Shown: positions 55,683 through 64,000 of the stretch, in pieces
Layout: each line of letters begins with the position of its first letter
Numbering within the stretch: position 1 is the first letter of the stretch
From: Asterella californica
Taxonomy: Eukaryota; Streptophyta; Marchantiopsida; Marchantiales; Aytoniaceae
Length of the DNA stretch: 64,000 bases
Reading direction: 5' to 3'
NCBI GenBank assembly: GCA_036924285.1
Contig: JAYKYS010000001.1
Span: 25,791,501-25,855,500, forward strand
Position numbers and translations under genes: made by a program
The notes under the pieces: generated by a model
Database searches by the model: none
What the model was told of the DNA's origin: nothing
What the model saw: only the letters and a program-made list of their open reading frames with translations

Positions 55683-56417
55683 TGTGGTGCCCACAAATTA
55701 CAGGATGCACGAATTTTTGAAATTTTTAAGAATAATAACTTGTTTGTATAACTGAAGAAGCGTTGTTACTTAAGGTTACGTCTTCCTTAACAGGAAGATG
55801 ATCTTAAGAGCTGTTTGTAATAAGAAGTTGACTTCTTCCAAAGACGACTGTCTTCGGAAGAGCGTCTTCTCAGTTGCGTCTTCGGAAGATGAGAAGACGG
55901 TGGAAGACACCTGTCTTCCAGAAGACAGCGACCGCGAAGGACCAACCACGAGTTTTCGGGTAAGACAGTAGGTGTACCTACTGGGGCGCACCGAATAGGT
56001 AGGTAGGTCAAGAAGACACCCAAGGTCGAGAACCCCTAATCTGCGGGGAAGATGCGTGAGGAAGCACATTAGGCGCATTCAACTTCCCGCAGCACAGCGC
56101 GCTTGAGAAGATCGATTGAGAGAGTGAGCTTCACGAGCTAGCATTGAGAGAGGAATCGAGTAAGACATCGAGGTAGGAGAGAACAAGTTGGCAGCTATGC
56201 GAAGGGTGAAATCGAATCGCTAGAGCACAAACAGCAGAGAGAGCGAAGGCGTTTCTGTGGAGCTTCCGAGAAGTTGACAGTGGAGAGTGGTGAGTAGAAG
56301 CGAAGGGAAAATCAAGGTGTGGACCGAAATTGACAGCAGACGCAGTCAAGAGGAGTCGCATTGGAAGCTAGTACAAGAGCCAGAAGCGCGCGGAGGTCGA
56401 AGGTAACTCGGGGAGCC

Positions 56418-56665
56418 GCCTTGCATTACATCCTACTTCCTTTCAGAAGATACAAGATATGCGAGAAGTAGAGTATAAGAAAGGTTCAGAAGATGGTTAC
56501 GGACTCCTGCGGTGACAGTGGCCTCTGGGAAGACACTCGGGACAGCTTCCGATTAAATGTCTTTCTCGGAAGACTTCCCGAAGTCGGGCTTCCCTTCACT
56601 GGTCTCACCTGTCTTCGTCTTCCTACGCGCAATCTATCCTCACAACAGACTCAAGACAACTGCAC
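56418..56665 (-). repeat. Inverted 248-bp segment in the N1 right LTR
   Basis: It starts CCTTGCATTACATCCTACTT, the reverse complement of the left LTR sequence ending at 35344. It ends AAGACAACTGCAC, the reverse complement of 35098 onward. Both junctions are abrupt. Confidence 0.9.
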
Positions 56666-56669
56666 TTAG

Positions 56670-58360
56670 GATCTTAGGGAAGACCAGCTGGCAGTGTATG
56701 GGCCAACGGAGCGACAGGAGGTGAAGGAGGAGACCTCGGAAGACGATGACCGAGAGGCAGCAGCAACGCCCCCTCCCACTCTGATGCCCCAGCTGAGGCC
56801 CGGCTCTCACCAAAAGACGCTTCTGGTGAGGGAAGATGAGTCTAGTGGGTCGGAAGACGCCACGCCACTGAGGAAGATGGGTCCCAGAAGTGTACCGAGG
56901 ACACCCATCTCCCTCATTCACTCAGGATCGGAGTCCGACTCGGAAGAAGACCTGCTGAGTACCCGATCGGAGCAGAAGACTGCTTCTGCAACGCTTGGGA
57001 GTCTTCCGAAGACTCCAGAAGACGAAGGATGGATGGGCGCTCCTGCTGCGATGCGAGGAAGCGCAAAGAAGAGAGCCGCTCCTGCCATGAGGAGTCTTCC
57101 ACCCCGGAAGATGAGAAGAGTAGCTTCTTCTCGTGCGCAGAAGATGAAGGCCGTAGCAGTGGAAGAGGCTTCCTTGCCTCTGGAAGACGAAGTCGACACC
57201 ATGGAGCGAGTGGTGGAGATGAACTTGTCTTCCGCAGGAAGACGACTGGAGGAGTTCAGTGCCTACTTCCAGAAGAAGATCCAGCCAGCTATGGAGTTGC
57301 TGGAGAGGAGAGCGAGGGCACAGGAGAACCCTTACAACCTGGATTCGGCCTGTGCACCTTGCTGCGACAGGGGGAGGACCAGAAGAAGACGGAGTCGCTG
57401 GAAGCTAGCCTCCGCACTACGGAGAAGCTTGCAGCCAGGTACAAGGCGGAAGCAGCCGCTTCTGCCAAGGAGCTGGTACAGCTTCGGAAGAGCAACCAGG
57501 AGTTGCAGGCGCGGGTACAGCAGCGCAATCAGGAAGTCGCTCGAGTGCGAGAGAAGATCACCGCCCTCGCAGAAGAGCAGACCATATGGAAGACGCAGCG
57601 AGAAGCCGCGGAAGCGCGAGCTGCAGCTGAGAAGACGCAGAGGGAAGCAGCAGAGGCCCGTGCGTAGAAGATGTTGACACAATCGGTGGAAGCGCTTCGG
57701 AAGAAGTTCAACTACACCGCGGGTATGAAGTTATTTACCTTAGCTAGAGGATGGGACAGCGAGTCCAGAGCGATGTTGGTGGAATGCCGGGAGAGTATGT
57801 TCAGGTACTTGGATAGACAGATAGAAGGAGTGAAGACACTTTATGGTCTTCCCTCGCTTCCGACACCTGCAACCGCATCTTCCCACGCTCCAACACCATC
57901 GACTGGATCCGGAATGGAGAAGGAGGAGTTCGATCTCGCTGTGCACTTGGTGATGACAACGTTGGAAGACGAGAAGACTCCAGAAGACGCCCCGTAAGAC
58001 AAGATGTCTTCTGGAAGACAGGAAGACGAGCCGTCTTCCCAGGTATTCCGCGTGGAGGAAGCGACTTCCTCGGATCCCCATGAGGTCCCCATGGTCCCTA
58101 GTCCCGCACCCGTGCCTCAAAAGACGGAAGAAGCACCGGTCGACTCCGCTTCCCAGAAGACGCTTATGTCTTCCGAAGCAGAAGCCGAAGCCGAGGAAGA
58201 CGCAGCAGCAGCGACAGCAGAGCCAGCAAGAGACGAAGAAGAGGAAGCCACCTCAGTGACACCCGAGGTAACTGCAGGGCTTTCTAGCTTATCAGAAGCC
58301 GCATTAGGAGCTCCGATAGGAGCAGATCAGGTAGAGATTGCCTCCGTGCAATCTGAGTAG
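56670..58360 (+). pseudogene. N1 right-LTR copy of the coiled-coil ORF, N-terminus lost
   Basis: The frame enters at the LREDQLAVYGPTE-like block and is open through the EVKEETSEDDD, LPPRKMRR and EEFSAYFQKKIQPAMELLE segments. A one-base loss near 57330 shifts the coiled coil to another frame. TAG at 57665-57667 (CAG in the left LTR) and TAA at 57994-57996 (GAA expected) break it further. The last part, 58004-58360, ends GADQVEIASVQSE. The left LTR lacks these lesions and has different ones, so the two LTRs decayed independently after insertion. Confidence 0.7.
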
Positions 58361-59976
58361 TTAGTAACTCCATTTCCAAATATAGTAGAATCGAACATGG
58401 TATCTTAAGGATGGCAGTTTTCCCATGTAATATTAGTTACGACACCATGTGGCAGCATAGGTAGCGTAGGAAGGACAAGGTGGATGACCAATTCGGGCAG
58501 GGGAACCGCTTGCATGTGAGGTGACAACCTCATGTCAGCGTCTCTCTCTCCCTGGTGGTCGCCTCCCCTGGTTCTCATGGCAGCAACATAAGTAGGATAA
58601 CAGCGTAGGAGAAAGGGCTCTGCCAGTTCTGCCAGTTCTGTAGAATTCTGTAGTAACTGAACATACACACCGATTCTACAGGCAGGCAGACGAGACACAT
58701 TAGAGCAGAGACAGTCTTAGCGCACTACACCCGTCGTTGGAAACATACGAATAGTCTTGGAATATACCGAAGGGGTCTGCATACTCGCACCAGCAGTGAG
58801 TCGAAGATGTAGATAGAAGTAGTGGACAGTCTAGGAACAGGGAACGGCATCCTCGTACAGTCCTGTTAGCTAGGCTGGTGTGTCGAGGAGTAGACGCAGG
58901 AAGTAGAGGGAGTGAGCTTCCCAATGCCATTGTGACTTCTTCTCGTGGAATAGATTGTGGATTTGAGTGCAGAAGCTTTGTCCATGTCTTCTGGATGGTG
59001 GGTTCATTGAATTCGCTCCCAATTGTGCATGGGAAGTGTTCTTCTTGAGTGGCGGTGGTTGTCAGCAGTTGTGGAAGTGTAGCTTGACTCGTTCAATAGA
59101 GCACTTGGGATCTACGTACGAACGGTCTTCTGGGTAAGGGATCTCAGAAGGCAGAGTAGTCAGAGCAGCGAAGTGAAGAAGAAAGAAGCCTTCTTCCCGC
59201 AACAGAAGACGACATCCTCGAGTAGAAGAGGGTGCAACAGTACTCACGTTTGTTGTCTTCCTCTGAAAACTATTACAAGCAGGGATGGCTTGTTAGTCAG
59301 GATCCGGACTAGAAGCCTGTCGGAATCTTAATTTACTCTTTTCATCTTGTTTTCTCTTGTTTGGCTTTTCTCATCTTCCCCCATCTTCTCCCATCTTCTT
59401 ACCTTCTTCTAGTGAGTTTCCGATACTTCTATTGAGCTTCCGTGGAGGTGAATGTCGTTGTAGTGTTGCAGGAAGACAACTTCCGTAGGCAGAAGCCTGG
59501 GAAGGCTACAGGGGGCATACACCCTGTGAATGATCTAACCCGTTGAATTGTGAGTGTGAGAATAAGGTGTAACGACCGTTGCTAGTCGACTTCTGTGAAG
59601 CAGGACAGCCTTCTGGAGGTGTGAGAAGACGAGTTGAACCCCCAGAAGACGAGAATCGCTTCGGGAAGACGGTATCGAGAAGACCGGAAGAAGCAATCTG
59701 GAAGCAGGAAGATCGTCTTCCCGAGCTTCTCTGTGAATAGTTGTGTGGTATTGTAATTGGTAGTTGTTTGTTTGGACCCAGAGCACCATTTGGCGTGTCT
59801 GGAAGACGTGTTGTTTTGTGTGGTTTTGTGAGAAGACGGGATTTCTAGACAAAACCCGTGTGTTTGTGTGTTTGAACAGATCTTAGAACTTAGAGCAGCG
59901 TTACTTGTGCAAATCCTCTGTGGGAACGATATCTTTTATACTAAATGGGCAAAAGGAGAAATCCTTCGTCACTACA

Positions 59977-59981
59977 ACTCC
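59977..59981 (+). repeat. N1 target-site duplication ACTCC (right)
   Basis: It follows the LTR end CACTACA. A3 gag sequence resumes here (ACTCCTCCATGAAAACC, as in A1 near 8387). Confidence 0.9.
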
Positions 59982-61130
59982 TCCATGAAAACCGGTTCAT
60001 CAAAAAATCGAGTTCTTTTCCTTTCTTGAGCTAAAAGCTCCACCGGTGCATGAGAAGAGTTTGAACTCTCTCCTTTCTCGTAGATGAGATCTCGCACTAC
60101 ATCGATACTAGCCACTCCCTTGTCTCGTCCTTGTGATAGATTTCCTCCACCCACATTCATTTTGACAGCTTCGGCATCTCTTGCTCCATTGTTAGGACAA
60201 TTCCGTTGGAAATGAGAACCTCCACACGTCCAGCAAGTGATTCCTCCAAAGTTACCTTGGTTGCCTCCAAAGTTACCTTGATTTCCTCGGTTAGGATTGT
60301 TGTCGTAACCTCTTTGACCTCCTCCTCCACCTTTGTTTCTCCATTCTTGTAATTGCACCACTATTTATCTTGAGATCCGCAAGAGTGTCGGTGATGCTTT
60401 TCAGCTCGGCATGGAAATCAGAGGTGGCAATAGACATCGTTGTAGGGACAAATGGTCTTCGCACCACCGTTGGAGTAAGAGCTGACGTTGAAGCGATCAC
60501 CAATTGTGATGATGCAGATGCTATCGTTGTGGTTAAACCAAGAGTCAGAGTCGACACAAGAGCAGCATGATGAGGTTGGATGATATCCCTTTCATCCAAA
60601 CTCTCTTCCATATTTGTCGCGATCTTGATGACATCCGCTTTGGTTGCTGACTTCTCGTACCTCAATTGGGTTCGAATTGAAGGTCTCAATCCTCCCACCA
60701 AGTTCTTCGTCAACACTACTCCAATCCCCGCCATCGTTAGCTCCACGTTGTCTTCACTCTTCCGTAAGACCGTCCGAAACCGTTGCTCCAACTTATTCAC
60801 TCTTTCGGCATACTATCGAACTTTCTCATCGTCCCGTTGCTTCAAATGAGTAAGCTCCACCATGAGCTTCTCATAACTCTTTTCTGGAAGAAATTCTTCG
60901 ATGAGTGCATTACTCAACATCTCCCATGTGTCTTCAACTGCACCAAGTGTCTTGCTCTTCACTCGGTCTTCATACCACGTAAGAGCAAAATCTTCTAAAA
61001 ACTCTGGCAATAATAACACCCATTCTTCCTTCCTTCTCACATTGTTTATGATGCAACCCCTTTTAAAGTCTCGTACAAATGGTTATACATCTTCATTGTC
61101 CTTCCCATGAAACATTGGTAACTTCTCCAT
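59982..61130 (-). pseudogene. gag-pol: A3 gag, 5' portion, inactivated
   Basis: Start ATG at 61128-61130. It is homologous to the A1 Gag N-terminus through the zinc knuckle (CWTCGGSHFQRNC near 60225). Lesions: TAA near 61085 (codon for Glu in A1), TAG near 60813-60815 (CAA in A1) and a frameshift near 60360 before the Gly/Asn-rich linker. The remainder of the gene is at 29847-33581, beyond N1. Confidence 0.85.
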
Positions 61131-61342
61131 CTTGTAACTACTCTTCTACCCTTCTAATTTTCGTGCAATAACTACTCGCTAAAAGAGTACGAACATCACC
61201 AATTCCATTCGCGAATAATCTACCATAGATAAAATAAAAGGAAATGGTTGTAACAACACCTCTTGTGCCATCTCTTCTCCCAAGATAATCATGAGCCTGA
61301 GTCGCATCATCACCTTCTCCACCATCCGAATGACGATCTCCA

Positions 61343-61819
61343 TCACAACTCAGCCGAGTCCTTTTTTGAAGTCGACAACTTCTCCGTCTCAACTCTTTGA
61401 GTCTCGTTTAACTTCTCGACTATTGACGTAAGTAGGGTGACCACGTTGATGCACTTGTGTCCTCTTGATAGATCATCCACTCCACAACTTGGACAAAGAT
61501 CTTCTCTTAGAAGATGAATTGGTGCTGGTGAAGATGGACCCACTCGAAGACTTAAATCAGTAAACTCTCGCTTTTCTTTGGCTCTCTCTGCTCTGATCCT
61601 AGTTGGACAGTTCACTACTTTATATCCCAACCCTCTACAGAAATAACACCACAAGTCGGTTTCTATTCTTCTCCTCGGAGATTCTACTTGAGGTTTTGTA
61701 CTAGGGTTCTCAAACTCCACGATAAACTCTTTCGAGCTCTCTTCAATGCTTACTATGACATCTAAACCTTGAGGAAGATTTCTAAGTCTAACTTTCCAAT
61801 CTTTTGAACTTCCACTCAT
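61343..61819 (-). CDS. A3 accessory ORF-B, 158 aa, open
   Basis: It has the same length as the A1 ORF-B, with ATG at 61817-61819 and no indel, although gag-pol of this element is badly broken. About one residue in seven differs. The first zinc motif has Tyr in place of its His (CYFCRGLGYKVVNC), so metal binding there is probably lost. The second motif (CPSCGVDDLSRGHKC) is intact. It is kept here as an open frame, but expression from this disrupted element is doubtful. Confidence 0.6.
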   Translation of the reverse strand: MSGSSKDWKVRLRNLPQGLDVIVSIEESSKEFIVEFENPSTKPQVESPRRRIETDLWCYFCRGLGYKVVNCPTRIRAERAKEKREFTDLSLRVGPSSPAPIHLLREDLCPSCGVDDLSRGHKCINVVTLLTSIVEKLNETQRVETEKLSTSKKDSAEL

Positions 61820-61957
61820 GCTGCACCTTCTCAACCATTAAGTGGACAAAATATCTTTGAGGAAAATAACTCTACATCACTTTCTTAACTCTTTCGAGCT
61901 TTATACTGAAAATCAGGTATTATACATGCTATACACGAAATAAAATCCAATCTAAAA

Positions 61958-62275
61958 TTAAGAATCTAAGATAATATCCTCATGACCATCGTCTGTATTG
62001 ATCCTAGCAGACATCTTAAAGTCACTCTTGTAAAGATCACACTCTACTTCGCCAGGAGTATTTGTGACCTCCACAGTGAATGATGCTTTGAACTCAATCT
62101 TCTTCGCATCTGCGACGATGCTCGCAGCAACTTCTTGATATAGAGCAAAAAGGGCACCCCAACTGCAATAGATGTGTGATCGCAACTGCTCTATACTTAA
62201 CTTTGGCTTTTCCGTCTCTGTTCTAACTCCCAAACGTCTCTTCTTCAACCTCGGCACTCGAACTGGATTCCCAAT
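61958..62275 (-). pseudogene. A3 ORF-A, start codon lost
   Basis: The whole frame is open and aligns with the A1 ORF-A without gaps over most of its length, ending DIILDS (A1: HIFDS). The ATG at 62273-62275 has become ATT; a GTG lies six codons downstream. Many replacements are conservative. Confidence 0.6.
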
Positions 62276-62439
62276 GAAGTATCTTCAAGACCTCCTTGTA
62301 TGTCGAAACGTATATCTCTTAATCGGTAAGAGATCTCTCCCAGAGTTTTGTGATCTCCAGTAGCTCAACCTCCAAGCTACTAACTAATGAAGTTTCAACA
62401 GAAAATTCCTTAATCAAAAGAGATGATGCTGACAGTACA

Positions 62440-63040
62440 AATTTTCAAAGAACTGAAATTTGTATATTTTCACTTCTCTCATGGCTGTCAACCCCCTCTA
62501 CTTTGAAAAATTCTATCTCCCTCTTCATACATCATCTTCTCATGATTTTTGTTTCTTCTAATAACTCATCAGACAAGCTACAATCCTGGAAGTTTTCACA
62601 GGAAAATAAAATTCACAAAAAATCTGACAATAATTGTAAAAATTTTCCAGAGAGCAGAATTCCTCAACTCTAGTGAATAAACCCCCTCAACTTTGAAAAT
62701 TCATCGCTCTCTCTCCATACCACCTTTTCTCTTGATTTCTGTTGTCCTAGATATTTGATCAGCCAATCTAAAACACTGGAAAGTTTCTCAAGAAAATAAA
62801 ATTCATAGAAAATCTGACAATGACTGTAAACTTTTTCCAGAGAACAAAATTCCTCAACTCTCGCGAATAAACCCCCTTAACTTTAAAAATTCATTGCTCC
62901 CTCTCTAGACCACATTTTCCATGATTTCTTTTGTCCTAGATAGGTTATCAGCCGATCTAGAATACTGGAAAGTATCACAAGAAAATAAAAAACACAGAAA
63001 TTTTGACAGCGACTGTACAAATTTTCCAGAGAGCTGAATT
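62440..63040 (-). repeat. A3 leader tandem repeats
   Basis: The TCTAAAACACTGG-type block recurs near 62575 (diverged), 62765 and 62955, and GACTGTA or equivalent near 62630, 62822 and 63010. This copy has one unit more than A1. Confidence 0.7.
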
Positions 63041-63135
63041 CTTAAACTCTGAAATTTTTCTCCTCTAATAACTTCTCTCTCCTCTTTTCTCTACAACTCT
63101 TGTTTCATTCCCTTTCAACTCTCCTCAAACACTTT

Positions 63136-63306
63136 CTAAGTGAACAAGATGTAAAAAATGACTTGGAGTGCGTCATAGATCATTACGGGATACACGAAAG
63201 GTTCTAGCGTTGCTAATATCGCGTTAGCTCTCTCTCCTCCAAACGTTCTCTCCATGTGCTCTCTCATAATCTCTTTTTGTCGAATATAGAAATGAACTCT
63301 AAACAT
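63136..63306 (-). CDS. A3 ORF-0, 56 aa
   Basis: Third instance of the short leader frame, 171 bp as in A1 and A2, open despite substitutions. ATG at 63304-63306. See the A1 entry for description and doubts. Confidence 0.3.
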   Translation of the reverse strand: MFRVHFYIRQKEIMREHMERTFGGERANAILATLEPFVYPVMIYDALQVIFYILFT

Positions 63307-63352
63307 CTTTCAACGATCCTTTCAAGTGAGATCCCGGCAACGAAACCAAAAA

Positions 63353-64000
63353 TGTAAACCCTCCGCGGTCCTACCGATCAACTACCCCTCGATCTCTCAA
63401 CCTCCACGATCGTCATCGATGAATCTACAACATGTCGGGCCTGTCTCTCACTTAGGGGTCACCTTTGATGGCTTTGATAGAAGCACACCATGAACTTGAA
63501 AGGAAAAATGCTAAGTTCACTCATTCATACACCCATAAACTCATCAACTAAAATTCTCCATAAACTCATCAACTAAAATCCTCCATTCTAATGACATCTC
63601 ACAAGTTCTCACATGCTAAAATATCACACACTCTCTATATTACTCAAGTTGTCATTACGAAGATGTGAAAACAAGGATGAGGAGCTCTTCTCTACTCCTC
63701 TATTTATACATTTTAGGTTTTTACTTTGGTACCCTCCAGTAACTCAGCCATAACTACTTTTACCGGGTTTTACTAAGATATTACTTAAGATAAAAGCATT
63801 AATCACATGGGTTTTTTACTTTTTCACATGGGCTTATTCTTTCAAAGTCAACAACTTCTAGAAGGATTCTGGAATATTCTCAAGGAATCTCGAATTTCCA
63901 CCCCCCTTCTACACTAGGACCCACTAAAAAGGAGACATGTGAAATCTCTTCTTGTTTTTAATGCCCACAAAGTCCACAACTTTAAAAAGGAGATAAGGGA
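63353..64000 (-). repeat. A3 5' LTR, cut by the window end
   Basis: The first 648 bp of the LTR are visible, from TGTAAACCC. It shares variants with both A1 (ACCTCCACGATCG) and A2 (GTCATCGATGAATCT). TATA box at 63700-63708. Confidence 0.9.

Larger units (their letters stand above)
33582..59976 (+). mobile_element. N1: giant-LTR Ty3/gypsy element inserted in A3
   Basis: It starts TGTGGTG, ends CACTACA and is flanked by ACTCC duplications. Without M1 it is 16,858 bp. The left LTR is about 5.9 kb once M1 is removed; the right is 4,294 bp because of an inversion with deletions. Primer site, gag, pol and polypurine tract lie in the order expected on the plus strand (49027-55682). The coding region has several stops and one frameshift, so the element is not autonomous. 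The LTR contains an ORF of its own. GAAGAC/GTCTTC is extremely frequent throughout. Confidence 0.95.
55683..59976 (+). repeat. N1 right (3') LTR, rearranged
   Basis: This LTR is 4,294 bp. Positions 55683-56417 match 33582-34317 of the left LTR. Positions 56418-56665 match 35098-35344 in reverse complement. From 56666 it matches 45746-49026. Relative to the left LTR two blocks (about 780 bp and about 0.87 kb) are absent. Similarity outside the rearrangement is very high. Confidence 0.92.
21092..64000 (-). mobile_element. A2/A3: tandem family A array sharing a middle LTR
   Basis: The order is LTR (21092-21994), internal (21995-28922), LTR (28923-29833), internal (29834-33581 plus 59982-63352), LTR (63353 to the window end). 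The middle LTR has a polypurine-side internal region on one side and a primer-site-side internal region on the other. It therefore serves both elements. The second internal region is split by N1. Both gag-pol copies are defective. GAGC precedes the array at 21088-21091; the right flank is outside the window. Confidence 0.85.

Overview
The window looks like nuclear DNA of a land plant, from a retrotransposon-rich, gene-poor part of the genome. It is almost entirely Ty3/gypsy (Metaviridae) LTR retrotransposons nested inside one another. I found no host gene, rRNA, functional tRNA or CRISPR array. The plant call rests on plant-style gag-pol architecture, TATA-bearing LTRs, a tRNA-Asp-like primer site and heavy nesting. 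The species cannot be named from this sequence. The family names A, M and N used here are mine.

Layout. Positions 1-1432 hold decayed DNA with a faint M-type gag/protease relic. An old N-type LTR (N2) lies at 1433-3720 and 12495-13884, split by A1 (3721-12490), a complete element with near-identical 918-bp LTRs and an open 1628-aa gag-pol on the minus strand. Positions 13885-16756 hold relics: a SINE-like tRNA-derived piece, an M-type LTR relic and unassigned DNA. An N-LTR fragment on the plus strand (N4, 16757-18222) is cut by a minus-strand N LTR (N3, 18223-21091). N3 is in turn cut by an A-family array of LTR-internal-LTR-internal-LTR (A2 plus A3) running from 21092 past the window end. 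A3 is split by N1 (33582-59976, target duplication ACTCC). The left LTR of N1 is split by M1 (36113-45645, target duplication GCGT), which has 1618-bp LTRs that differ at only about four sites. Order of events, oldest first: N4, N3, A2/A3, N1, M1. A1 is independently young.

How the genes work together. Each element encodes Gag, an aspartic protease, reverse transcriptase/RNase H and an integrase ending in a GPY/F module. A1 uses one continuous gag-pol frame. M1 keeps the protease at the end of Gag and has pol in the -1 frame, with a canonical GGGTTTT slippery heptamer in the overlap. N1 is broken by several stops and a frameshift. Two features go beyond a standard element. Family A carries up to three small ORFs between the 5' LTR and gag, one with two zinc-binding-type motifs. 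Family N carries a long coiled-coil ORF inside its roughly 6-kb LTR, recurring in all four N copies seen here, so each full element would hold two copies of it.
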